A stretch of DNA of 64,000 nt from Azorinus chamasolen (lineage: Eukaryota > Mollusca > Bivalvia > Cardiida > Solecurtidae). The DNA lies in the NCBI GenBank assembly GCA_963576725.1, contig OY755241.1, positions 29,514,853 through 29,578,852 on the forward strand, in the 5' to 3' direction. The notes under the pieces were generated by a model, which had not been told where the DNA came from, did not search any database, and saw only the letters and a program-made list of their open reading frames with translations. Numbering within the stretch: the stretch's first letter is position 1; each line of letters opens with the position of its first letter. Shown piece after piece: positions 50,136 to 61,400 of the stretch. A program made the translations under genes and the position numbers.

Positions 50136-50571
50136 GCTCCACTTTTTCAAAAAGTGGAGTTATTGTCATGACCCTCTCGTCGGCGTTGGCGTTGGTTAAC
50201 CTTTTTGTTAAGGTCCATTTCTCAAAAACCATCAAAGGTATTTGGTTAAAATTTGGTATGCATGTTTACTATCACAAGGGAAACCCATTTCACAAGGGCA
50301 GGTAACCCTAAAATTAATTTTGCCATAATTATGCCCCTTTTTCGACTTAGAATTTTCATATGTTACGGTCCATGTCTCAGAAACTGTCCAAGATATTTAG
50401 TTCAAATTTGGTATGCATCTTAACTATTATAAGAGGGCCTATTTCACAAGGGCAGGTAATCCTAAATTAAAATTAATTTAGCTTTAGTTATCTCCCCATG
50501 TCGACTTAGACTTCCACTACACTATCCAGCACTAAATAAAGTGGAGCGCACTGTCTGCGGATAGCTCTTGT
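50136..50571 (+). mobile_element. Dispersed element with GCTCCACTTT ends, copy 2
   Basis: Full, uninterrupted copy from GCTCCACTTTTTCAAAAAGTGG to GTGGAGCGCACTGTCTGCGG and AGCTCTTG. Its TTATTGTCATGACCCTC is the empty site for the hAT insertion seen in copy 3. Confidence 0.85.
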
Positions 50572-50587
50572 TTATATATCTCCCTGC

Positions 50588-50665
50588 TAAACCCCATCTT
50601 GCTGCAACTCATTACAGTCCATTCTTTGAGGCGATTCTAATGAGTTGCAGCAAGATAGAGTTTGG
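50588..50665. repeat. Imperfect palindrome
   Basis: TAAACCCCATCTTGCTGCAAC, TCATTA, then TAATGAGTTGCAGCAAGAT, AGAGTTTGG. Loop about 25 bases. Confidence 0.65.
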
Positions 50666-50876
50666 CGAAGAAATAAGCGATGTTGAGGGATGGGTATGCA
50701 TCTTGATATCATTTCATCTTGTTAGATACTGATTATCTACATCCCTATATGGTATATTCTTTTTATGCTTTCACATGTATACATTATATAGAAAACTAAT
50801 ATTTGGCAAATATCAGTCTGTACATGTTGGAATACACTGATCTATGACACAATGTTCTATGTTTATTCCATTTTTT

Positions 50877-52078
50877 GCTCCACTTTTTCAAAAAGTGGAG
50901 GTATTATCATTAGGGCTGAAACAAGTACCCGGTTCCCGCGGGTTGGGTAGAAATTGGCGGGTGCCCGGGTACAAAATCACTACCCGTTACCCCGATATGA
51001 AATCTTAAGCAGAATCTAATTGTTAGTTTTCGTAACTGGGTGAAAGAAAGAAAGCTAAAAACACGTTAAAGATAGCATTTATTCAAGCATCCTTTTGTTT
51101 ATGAGTAGATGAAACAACCTCCGTTAACACATTATTCGTTCATATTCGACTGGTAAATGTGCATTCGTAGTATTCCGTAAGGGTTCGGAATATAGAAATA
51201 GCTGTGTTCCGTGTGGTAAATGTGTCGAATGTTGCTCCGCAGAGAGAATAAACCAATCAAATTTGAGGCCGCGAATTATTCATGACATCTGTTAGTGTAA
51301 CCCTTTCTCAACGGAAAACATCAATATATAGTCTACATGTAAGGTGTATAACTGCGGACATTACCTTGATCTTGAATCAGATATCTATTTACACAAGATT
51401 TATGTCGTTGCCTGAAAGATGGAATAGCCTACACTTTCGCCAGTTATGTACAATGCACTTTGCTTTCACAAACAATAAAACTTTCATTTTAACACATTCT
51501 CAATTTCATGACCCGGCACATCTGTAACAGTCAGGTTTACATCACGGTGCTGCTTTTTTCAGCGAAATTCAAGCAACGATTCACATTTCATTCGAGAAAC
51601 CAATAATAAGCAAGGGAGGATACTACAGTAGGTACTTACCATACGTTTATACTATAGAGTCATCGGGTACCCGGGTAGAAAATTTGTACCCGTTTCAGCA
51701 CTAATTGTCATGACCCTCTTGTCGGCGTCGGTTAACCTTTTTGTAAAGGTCCATTTCACAGAAACAATCTAAGATATTTGGTATGCATATTTACTGTCAC
51801 AAGGGGAACCAATTTCACAAGGGTAGGTAACCCTAAAAGTTATGCCCCTTTTTCGACTTTTCATTGTTGGTTAAGTTTTATGTTAAGGTCCATGTCTCAG
51901 AAACTGTCCAAGATATTTGGTATGCATGTTAACTATTACAAAAGGGACCTATTTCACAAGGGCAGGTAACCCTAAAATTAATTTGGCCATAGTTATATCC
52001 CCTTTCCGACTTTAGACTTCCACTACATTATCCAGCTCTAAAGAAAGTGGAGCGCGCTGTCCGCGGACAGCTCTTGTT
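50877..52078 (+). mobile_element. Dispersed element with GCTCCACTTT ends, copy 3, split by a hAT
   Basis: Same ends and internal blocks as copies 1 and 2. The interruption is the hAT-like element at 50911-51703. Confidence 0.85.
50911..51703. mobile_element. Non-autonomous hAT-like element, 793 bp
   Basis: Ends TAGGGCTGAAACAAGTACCCG and complement CGTTTCAGCACTA, subterminal GGGTACCCGG copies. Target duplication ATTATCAT/ATTGTCAT (one mismatch over 8). The uninterrupted copy at 50136 supplies the empty site. No transposase. Confidence 0.88.
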
Positions 52079-52413
52079 CAATAGCTACTGAATATTCATG
52101 GACAAAATAGTTATAGTGAAATATGGGAGGTGGAAGATTCTAGCCATTTCAGAAAGTAAAGAAACAGATCTATAAAATTCCAAACAGAGCAGGTCCTGAT
52201 CAGATGACTCCTATATAATGGGAACCATCTGATCTTGGTCTACGCTGTTTATAAATGCATGGAAAAGCGTTTATATGAAGGAAAGGGTTAACAAATTAAC
52301 GGAAGTTTCTCGAAACCGACTCGCAGGGCTTGCTGTAATGGGCAGATATGTGATTTATACCTTAGAGGTGTTATTGATAGAAATGTCTGTATTGATAGAT
52401 CAATGACAAAATA

Positions 52414-52697
52414 CAGTAAAACTTCTCTAAACCGGACGTTCAATTTAGTGTAAATATCAGTCTTGGAGACAGGCGACAGTTTAATGCAGGGTGAAAGTCA
52501 TGCAAAAAGCTCCTAGGACGTTCAATTTAGTGTAAATATCAGTCTTGGAGACAGGTGACAGCTTAATGCAGGGTGAAAGTCATGCAAAAAGCTCCTAGGA
52601 GCTTTTTACACGACTTTCACCCTGCATTAAGCAGCCACCTGCCTAAAACTATGTAAGTTCTTCTATACTAGAATTCCGGTTTAGAGGGGTTTTACTG
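52414..52697 (+). mobile_element. pogo/Tc1-type MITE C with a duplicated left arm
   Basis: Between TA dinucleotides: CAGTAAAACTTCTCTAAACC to GGTTTAGAGGGGTTTTACTG. A segment of about 79 bases from GGACGTTCAATTTAGTG to AAAAAGCTCCTA occurs twice in the left half, so one full palindrome follows an orphan arm. Centre AGCTCCTAGGAGCT. Confidence 0.92.
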
Positions 52698-52707
52698 TAT
52701 CGACGAT

Positions 52708-52956
52708 CTATCGATTTTTATACACGGACATGATTTATGCTTTGTAGTTGCATACATCTGAGTGTAAAAGTCAAAAGCAGTTGTATTTTAAAATCAGTCA
52801 TTCATGAAATAACAGTCAAAAGTTTCAAGGGTTCCGTTTTGGAAATATCTAGACAATGTCGCTGAATTTGGTCTAATCCACCGAGTAAACATCGGAAAAT
52901 GGCGGTAATAAAAGTATGCATGGAGTATCTTCAGAGGAATTTCACTGCAAGTATGT
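52708..52956 (+). repeat. Duplicated block (copy 2), possible promoter and first exon
   Basis: Matches 24054-24300. Here the YY1-like motif is intact (GAAAATGGCGG) and the block ends CACTGCAA|GTATGTAAG, a good splice donor. An ATG at 52917 opens a short frame (MHGVSSEEFHCKYV) like that of copy 1. Confidence 0.6.
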
Positions 52957-53121
52957 AAGAAGTTGCCAACCTGTAAGAAATACAGGTATAACCTGTGGAA
53001 AGGTGTTTATTTGTACTCCATTTGTATCGATATCTTGAACCCAGTATCGATATCGTATCGACCGACGTGTATAAATAATATATTGATATCGTTCCTATCA
53101 ATGACACCTCTTTGATTACCT

Positions 53122-53195
53122 TGGCAAATAGTTTGGATCCAGATGAGACGGACACCAGGTAACTCTGCGTCTCTTCAGGGTCCAAACTATTTGAC
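53122..53195. mobile_element. Family E palindrome
   Basis: AATAGTTTGGATCCAGATGAG, centre CACCAGGTAACTCTG, then CGTCTCTTCAGGGTCCAAACTATTTG. Termini absent. Confidence 0.65.
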
Positions 53196-53226
53196 ACATC
53201 AATGGACAAAAAATCCTGTGAACCTT

Positions 53227-53440
53227 AACTCTTTACACAATAAGTAATTTTTCGTCTGCAGCAATTGTCGTCTGCTTCAATTCTTAAATTAAACTTTCTC
53301 TCATTTTTTTGCAAAAATATGGTCAAGATGACAAACAGTTTGGATCCTGATGAGACGCCGCATTATGCGGCGTCTCATCTGGATCCAAACGGTTTGCATA
53401 GATAATCACAGTTTCGCCGCTAGCGTGCAGAGGTAAAGCA
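53227..53440 (+). mobile_element. Family E MITE
   Basis: TTAACTCTTTACACAATAAG, two CGTCTGC motifs, palindrome (53331-53398) AAACAGTTTGGATCCTGATG with centre CGCCGCATTATGCGGCG. The right end (GCAGAGGTAAAG) is decayed. Confidence 0.75.
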
Positions 53441-53560
53441 GACAACATTGTTTGCAGGCAAAAATAATGTGGCGCCAAAAGAATAAAGATGAAATGCTGA
53501 TGAGTTGCTATAGAGGTTTTTCTATTGATATGTGATATGTTATTTATCTTTCTTTATAAT

Positions 53561-53695
53561 TATATAACATTATTTGTGCTTCATCGTGTACATTTGAAAT
53601 ATTTCCACACTTTCTATTTACTTTATTTATATAACATTATTTGTGCTTCATCGTGTACATTTGAAATATTTCCACATTTTCTATTTACTTTACTA
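53561..53695. repeat. 67-bp tandem duplication
   Basis: ATAACATTATTTGTGCTTCA, TCGTGTACATTTGAAATATT, TCCACA, TTTCTATTTACTTTA occurs twice. Confidence 0.85.
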
Positions 53696-53873
53696 ATTTC
53701 TAGTTCTAAGGTTTGACTTTGAAATATAAATTTGAAACACCAATGATTTGTTTTACTTGTTTATTTGAGATTCCCATGGTTTCATGTTCATCAGTTCCAG
53801 AATGTTTGAACGTCCTGTAAATCTACATTCACTCTTTGCAAGCTAGCACTTGATGTGGGATTACAGTAAATCC

Positions 53874-54237
53874 CCCTCTAAACCGGAATTCTAGTAGAGA
53901 AGTTTTTAGGAACTTGGCTGCTTAACCCATTCCCTCATACTGACGACTTTTGTGAAACCATTGTGATAAATAGAGCATTTGCTCCTATAGGAGCAAATGC
54001 TCTATTTATCACAATGGTTTCAAACTACAAATTCTAATTTTTTCCTTTTCTCTAGTTAATGATCCTTTTCGGTAGATTTATTCAAAGAGGTTGTACCTAA
54101 ATATAGTTAGGGTTTATAATGGGTTAATGCAGGGTGAAAGTCATGCAAAAAGCTCCTTTTTACATGACTTTCACCCTGCATTAAGCTGCCACCTGTTTCC
54201 AAGACCAAAACTTTTCCGGTTTAGATGGGTTTCACTA
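53874..54237 (+). mobile_element. pogo/Tc1-type MITE C with a MITE B inserted at its TTAA
   Basis: CAGTAAATCCCCCTCTAAACC to GGTTTAGATGGGTTTCACTA. The B element at 53932-54127 sits at GGCTGC-TTAA-TGCAGGGTG, a TTAA conserved in C palindromes. Apart from the insert, the left arm near the centre is partly lost. Confidence 0.9.
53932..54127 (+). mobile_element. piggyBac-type MITE B nested in MITE C
   Basis: TTAACCCATTCCCTCATACTG to TTATAATGGGTTAA. Palindrome 53954-54021: GAAACCATTGTGATAAATAG and complement, perfect, with centre GCTCCTATAGGAGC. The TTAA is duplicated exactly. Confidence 0.95.
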
Positions 54238-54396
54238 TATCTGTGTAGAGGCCAAGTAACTTGGTTTCTCACATAACTTCCCTTATCTACGGGTTAGAAC
54301 ACTTTAGAATATGTATGACGTCATACGTCATTAAAAGGGCAAAAATAGATCTAGATCTACACTGTTTGGCTATGTGAGAAAAAGAATCTGATGCTT

Positions 54397-54516
54397 GTTG
54401 TCTTTTAAGATCACATGTTCCTAAACTCACCAAGAAAATATTTATTAAGCTCGCCAAAGGCTCGCTTAATAACATTTTCTAAGGCTCGTTTAGGAACAGG
54501 TGATCTTAAAAGACAA
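54397..54516. repeat. 120-bp imperfect palindrome
   Basis: TTGTCTTTTAAGATCACATG, TTCCTAAACTC..., inner ATTAAGCTCGCC/GGCTCGCTTAAT, and complement ending AAAAGACAA. Looks like another hairpin-shaped element; no termini seen. Confidence 0.75.
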
Positions 54517-54614
54517 TTCGCAACAGATCCTCTATGTTTTATGTGATCAAAAAATTTTGAAAGAAAAATTAACAATTGCAGTTGATGCCAAATGTTACAC
54601 GTGAAAAAGAGATT

Positions 54615-54802
54615 TTAACCCTTTACACCATGAATATTCAAATCGGTAATAATGACATCATGAATATTAATTATTATAAAAGCAAATGGACATGCCATGG
54701 CAGAATCATATCTATATTATATAAGCAAACATAGCAGACCATGATCCCCTCTGATCTGGGTCTACTCTGTTTGTAAAGGTGTAAATATGGAGTAAAGGTT
54801 GA
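54615..54802 (-). mobile_element. piggyBac-type MITE, family A1
   Basis: TTAACCCTTTACACCATGAAT to GGAGTAAAGGTTGA. The palindrome has lost its centre (ATGATCCCCTCTGATC). Confidence 0.75.
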
Positions 54803-55068
54803 AAACATTTTTAAAGTGGTCACAAAATAGGGTTTTGTGGAGAAATAATGGAGCTATTTCTGAAAATGGGTTGATTTATGCATCTTGTCTTGGCCTCTGT
54901 ATAACTGTCTATTGCTTCAGCTCTAAAAAAACAGTTCTGAGTGTCAAACAGTTGGATCTCCATGAGACGATTTCTTGCCATCAGTAAATTGAACATTTTG
55001 GTAGAGCAATGATCATTGAAGTATTTGAACACCCCTTTATCTACTGGCTCTGAGCATGTGCCTCTTAG

Positions 55069-55311
55069 TTAACCTTTCCGTGTTCTGTTGTTCCAAATTC
55101 CAATACCTACTGAATATTCATAGACAAAATACTTATAATGAACTATTGAAGGTGGAACACTGTAGCCATTTTAGAAAGTAACACAGATCTATCAAATTCC
55201 ATTAGCAAACAGAGCAGACCCTGATCAGACGGCTCCTATAGGAGCCGTCTGATCTGAGTTTACTCTGTTTGCAATTGTGTGAAAACACGTTTATATGAAG
55301 GAAAGGGTTAA
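55069..55311 (-). mobile_element. piggyBac-type MITE, family A
   Basis: 243 bp, TTAACCTTTCCGTGTTCTG to GAAGGAAAGGGTTAA, with a near-perfect palindrome at 55201-55272 (centre CTCCTATAGGAG). It lies about 90 bases past the NUBPL stop codon, so in or near its 3' UTR. Confidence 0.93.
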
Positions 55312-55399
55312 GTCCATCTACGCCCAGTTTGGTGTGAGCAACCACACATAAGCACTGTTTTGGCACACTTTCTATAACACGGCTATTGTTAGATCTGCG

Positions 55400-55474
55400 T
55401 CATGTTTTATCTTTATCTTCCATTTCTGTCATCTGTTCACTGATTTTCTGGGCTATTGACTTGTATACTTGTGT
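55400..55474 (-). CDS. NUBPL: NUBPL terminal exon
   Basis: Acceptor CTATATTTCAG; 24 codons ([18 protein letters not shown]...) and TGA. An amphipathic C-terminal helix is usual here in the family. Phase 0 matches the previous exon. Confidence 0.9.
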   Translation of the reverse strand, partial: TQVYKSIAQKISEQMTEMEDKDKT

Positions 55475-58400
55475 CTGAAATATAGAAGAGATTGAAACAT
55501 TACATCTGGTTAAACTTAACCCTTTCGCTGCCAATGTCGGATCTGTGATTCCCTATGCAAACAGTTTGGATTCAGATGAGACGCCGAGTAACTCGGCGTC
55601 TCACCAGGATCCAAACTGTTTGTTACTGTTACTATGTTTTTGAAACAAAAATGAAGAAAATCAAAAGAATGAAAATTTGTAGCAGACGACAAAGTTAGCA
55701 GACGACAGAGTTTGGCAGCAAAAGGGTTAATTTTAACATTATACATGATAATGCTGCCCTTTTAGCACCTTTGCAAAGTAGATCCAGATCATTCAGCTCC
55801 TATTTGATCAGGGTCTGCTCTGAATATATGTTGCAGATCTGAATCTCTGCTGTTTCTGGTGGCAATACATTTCCTTATTTGATATTTTCGATAAAAAATA
55901 TATTAACCCATTTCCTCCTACTGATGCATTTTGAAGCCTCTGTAACAAGTCATTTTTGAAACCATTGTGATAAATAGAGCATTTCGAGGGCTTGGTGCAA
56001 AACTATTCTAACTCCTTCACAAAGTGAAGGAGTTAGAATAGTTTTGCACAAAGCCCTCGATTTGCTCCTTTACAAACAAGAAGAACAAGCATAATCAGAC
56101 GACTTATTTTAGCAGTAATGGTTTGCATATCTGAGATTTTGTTTTGAGAAACAATTTGTTTACATACCTGTGGACTGTCTGGCTGGGATATAACTATTGG
56201 CTGTCCTGTATACATACCTGTGGATTGTCTGGCTGGGATATTACTATTGGCTGTCCTGTTTCATACCTGTGGACTGTCTGGCTGGGATATAACTATTGGC
56301 TGTCCTGTATACATACCTGTGGATTGTCTGGCTGGGATATTACTATTGGCTGTCCTGTATACATACCTGTGGACTGGCTGGCTGGGATATTACTATTGGC
56401 TGTCATGTACACATACCTGTGGACTGTCTGGCTGGGATATTACTATTGGCTGTCCTGTATACATACCTGTGGACTGTCTGGCTGGGATACTACTATTGAC
56501 TGTCCTGTATACATACCTGTGGACTGTCTGGCTGGGATATTACTATTGGCTGTCCTGTATACATACCTGTGGACTGTCTGGCTGGGATACTACTATTGAC
56601 TGTCCTGTATACATACCTGTGGACTGTCTGGCTGGGATATTACTATTGACTGTCCTGTATACATACCTGTGGACTGTCTGGCTGGGATATTACTATTGGC
56701 TGTCCTGTATACATACCTGTGGAAAGTCTGGCTGGGATATTACTATTGGCTGTCCTGTTTACATACCTGTGGACTGTCTGGCTGGGATATTACTATTGGC
56801 TGTCCTGTTTACATACCTGTGGACTGTCTGGCTGGGATATTACTATTGACTGTTCTGTATACATACCTGTGGACTGTCTGGCTGGGATATTACTATTGGC
56901 TGTCCTGTATACATATCTGTGAACTGTCTGGCTGGGATACTACTATTGGCTGTCCTGTACACATACCTGTGGACTGTCTGGCTGGGATATTACTATTGAC
57001 TGTCCTGTATACATACCTGTGGACTGTCTGGCTGGGATATTACTATTGGCTGTCCTGTATACATACCTGTGGACTGTCTGGCTGGGATACTACTATTGGC
57101 TGTCCTGTTTACATACCTGTGGACTGTCTGGCTGGGATATTACTATTGGCTGTCCTGTATACATACCTGTGGACTGTCTGGCTGGGATATTACTATTGGC
57201 TGTCCTGTTTACATACCTGTGGACTGTCTGGCTGGGATATTACTATTGGCTGTCCTGTTTACATACATGTGGACTGTCTGGCTGGGATATTACTATTGAC
57301 TGTTCTGTATACATACCTGTGGACTGTCTGGCTGGGATATTACTATTGGCTGTCCTGTATACATACCTGTGAACTGTCTGGCTGGGATAATACTATTGGC
57401 TGTCCTGTATACATACCTGTGAACTGTCTGGCTGGGATACTACTATTGGCTGTCCTGTACACATACCTGTGGACTGTCTGGCTGGGATACTACTATTGGC
57501 TGTCCTGTACACATACCTGTGGACTGTCTGGCTGGGATACTACTATTGGCTGTCCTGTATACATACCTGTGGACTGTCTGGCTGGGATATTACTATTGGC
57601 TGTCCTGTATACATACCTGTGGACTGGCTGGCTGGGATATTACTACTGGCTGTCCTGTATACATACCTGTGGACTGTCTGGCTGGGATACTACTATTGGC
57701 TGTCCTGTATACATACCTGTGGACTGGCTGGCTGGGATATTACTACTGGCTGTCCTGTATACATACCTGTGGACTGTCTGGCTGGGATATTACTATTGGC
57801 TGTCCTGTATACATACCTGTGGACTGGCTGGCTGGGATATTACTACTGGCTGTCCTGTATACATACCTGTGGACTGTCTGGCTGGGATATTACTATTGGC
57901 TGTCCTGTATACATACCTGTGGACTGTCTGGCTGGGATATTACTATTGGCTGTCCTGTATACATACCTGTGGAAAGTCTGGCTGGGATATTACTATTGGC
58001 TGTCCTGTTTACATACCTGTGGACTGTCTGGCTGGGATATTACTACTGGCTGTCCTGTATACATACCTGTGGACTGTCTGGCTGGGATACTACTATTGGC
58101 TGTCCTGTATACATACCTGTGGACTGGCTGGCTGGGATATTACTACTGGCTGTCCTGTATACATACCTGTGGACTGTCTGGCTGGGATATTACTATTGGC
58201 TGTCCTGTATACATACCTGTGGACTGGCTGGCTGGGATATTACTACTGGCTGTCCTGTATACATACCTGTGGACTGTCTGGCTGGGATATTACTATTGGC
58301 TGTCCTGTATACATACCTGTGGACTGTCTGGCTGGGATATTACTATTGGCTGTCCTGAGTCACTTGTCTCTCTTATCTGTTTGTTCAATGGAACATCGCC

Positions 58401-61400
58401 TGTACAAATGAAACACTAGAATTATTTTTGATACAAAAACTGATGTCTCCCCCCCCCCCCCCCCCCCATGTAAAATTTCAAAGTCCCATAACTCTGAAGA
58501 AGATCACCAAACCGGAACTGGAATAAGATATGCACAACTAGGCATGGTGCTGAAGTTTCATGAAAATCTGACCAAAAGTTTTGGAGAAACCGCATGGAAA
58601 ATTAAATTTGGACAGACGAAGGGACGCCACCCACAAACCAATATGTCTCCCCAGTATACTGGGGGAGACATAATAATAAGCAGAAGCATAAAAGATGCAA
58701 AGTTTAAACATTTTTTTTCTAGAACAGCAACTTTTATTTCTCCACCAAACCCTTTAACATTGTCTCGAAGCAAATCAAAATAGTCACAAAATAGAATTTG
58801 GTTGAGAAATTATGTTTTTTATTTGAAAAACATTCTTTTATCTATGACTGAAAAAAACTGTTTAACCATTTACTCCATAAATACGCATTTCTACGCCTTT
58901 GCAAACAGAGTAGACCCAGATCAGACGGCTCCTGTAGGAGCCGTCTGATCAGGGTCTGCTCTGTTTGCTTATGATATAATGTAGATATGATTCTACAGTT
59001 TCTGTCATGGCCAACAATGCATGTGTCCATGTGTTATTATAAGAATCGAATTAATATTCATGTCATTATTTCTTACATGAATATTCATGAAGTAAAGGGT
59101 TAACCCTTTATCTGATGGAAACACTTTTTCACATCTTTACAAACAGTGAAGACGGAGATCAGAGGCTCCTGAAGCAGCCGTCCCATCATGGTCTGCCCTG
59201 TTTGCTTACAGAATAATATAGATCTGATTAACCTACGCAAAAACTTTCTATGTTCATTGGCCATTATAAAAATTCAGTTAATGAATATTCATGAGTTTCT
59301 GTATATATGGGATGTTTGTGAGGTGAAGGGTTGCAAGGGAAATGATCACAAACAAGAGCCGCAAGGGGGTGCCAATGCTCGTCTGTCGTCATTGTCAAGA
59401 TGAACACGCATACCAAAAATGAAGGTTGTAAATGAAAAATTGAAGAAGTTATGGTCAATGTTAAGATTTCGGACGACGACAACGATGACAACGACGCGGA
59501 TGCCGGAGTTACGACAATAGCTTGTGATTTCTTCGAAACAGATGAGCTAAAAATGATGAGAAGACTGTACCTAGAGTTTGTAGACCCATCTCGGAAGCCA
59601 CTCGCGTAGCTCCGTCATCCCCAAATATATGTTCCTTGTGGCCACACTTTGGGCACACAAACACACTCATATTTTGTACCATGCCCAGCACAGGTACATC
59701 AACTTTACGGAACATCTCCGCACCACGACGTGCATCCAGCAAGGCGATGTCTTGTGGTGTTGATACAATCACAGCTCCTATAAGTAAGACAAGACATAAC
59801 AAGTATTTTGCCAAGTACATATTTACTTGTATCTGTAAACAGCTTGGATCCAGATGAGATGTGAGTAACCTGGCGTCTCATCAGGATCAAAGCTGTTTGA
59901 CACTTGGATAAAGTGGTTTGACACTTGGATAAAGTGGTTTGACACTTGGATAAAGTGGTTTCTAAAAAGCTTGAATCAGCAGATCAGAGATTGAGCAGAC
60001 ATATTTTTTTATCCAGCCAGTTAAGGATTGACAATGTTATTTTTTCTACAGGATGATTCTTCAAACAGATGATAGCTAAGTTATATATTTCTTTTTATTC
60101 TGCATTTTATATAAGCAACTATCTTTTATTACAAATATTCCCATTTTATGGATTAAATGGACACTACTGAGAGGCTTGACTTAAATATCTCTTATACTCA
60201 AAATCTAGTGTTTCTCATTCTTTAAAAAAAAAGACCCTGACCAATGTCGATGGAATGTCAGTTTACTTATGTTGGATCCAGACAATTTGTATAAGTTATC
60301 ATGTCACTCAGCAATAGACTTGCTCTAAGCTCTCACATTTGTTGATATGCTATTCTGATGGAGCTGAAGACAAGAGGATTATTAAGGAACTATTTTCTAA
60401 TCAGAATTGCCTCTGCAAGAACAATATTCCCCTTGTCTGCTGTTCTGTTTCGTTGTTTTACAACAATCTATGAGACAGGTACCAGGGTACCTTACCACTG
60501 ATGGGAATAGTCTGTGACATGGACAGCTGGGTATCACCGGTTCCTGGCGGCATGTCCACAAACAAATAATCTAGAGGGCTCCAGGCAACCTGTAAAACAA
60601 GCAATAGTAGTTCAACATACCTCTCAGAAACATATGTTAACAGTTTTGCAAACAGAGTAGGAGCTAACCTAATCAAAGTCTTCTCTATATGCAAAGAGTG
60701 AAAAGGAGTGTCTATAAGAAGTGTTAAACTGGAAAAAGACAACCCAGCTGTATGTATGACTGTGTAGCTATGGTATTACTTATAAGAGCTATAACTCTAG
60801 TGTTTGACCTATAACAAGGGCTATAGCTGTAGTGTTTGACCTATGACAAGGGCTATAGCTCTAGTGTTTGACCTATGACAAGGGCTATAAATCTAGTGTA
60901 TGGCCTATGACAAGGGCTATAACTCTAGTGTTTGACCTATGACAAGGTCTATAGCTCTAGTGTTTGACCTATGGCAAGCGCTATAACTCTAGTGTTTGAC
61001 CTATAACAATGGCTATAGCTCTAGTGTTTGACCTATGACAAGGTCTATAACTCTAGTGTTTGACCTATGACAAGGACTGTAACTCTAGTGTTGTAACTCT
61101 TTGCAAAGTCGTAGAAAGATGTATTTATGGAGTAAAGGGTTAATTGGTGACAGAGTCTTACATGGATATTCATGATGTCAATAGTTAATAATTGTAACCA
61201 CCTCTACACTGACCTGTCTGAGAAGTCTTTGTACTGCAGACATGACCATCGGACCTCGCCAAACAATCGGAGACTTCTCATCCACAAGAAAACCCATCGA
61301 CATACTACAATACAATATATATAACATGTGTGTAACTGTCACCTGCTGGCAGAATTATGACAAAAGAACAGTATTAATTTAACTCATTCCCTAATCTAAA

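Larger units (their letters stand above)
50848..52291 (-). mobile_element. MITE A split by the GCTCCACTTT element
   Basis: Left piece ATGTTCTATGTTTATTCCA (50851-50870) and right piece CTACTGAATATTCATGG... to GAAGGAAAGGGTTAA at 52291 together make an A element. Palindrome at about 52188-52250 has a short insertion at its centre (CTCCTATATAATGGGAAC). Confidence 0.75.

Noticed and set aside
56220..58411. Plus-strand open frames up to 580 codons across the 50-bp array
   Set aside because: The unit has no stop in several plus frames, so any frame stays open. The sequence is explained as the antisense of an amplified NUBPL exon edge.
59188..59857. Plus-strand frames opposite the NUBPL CxxC exon
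   Set aside because: Shadows of the minus-strand exon, which has splice sites, phase and clear family identity.
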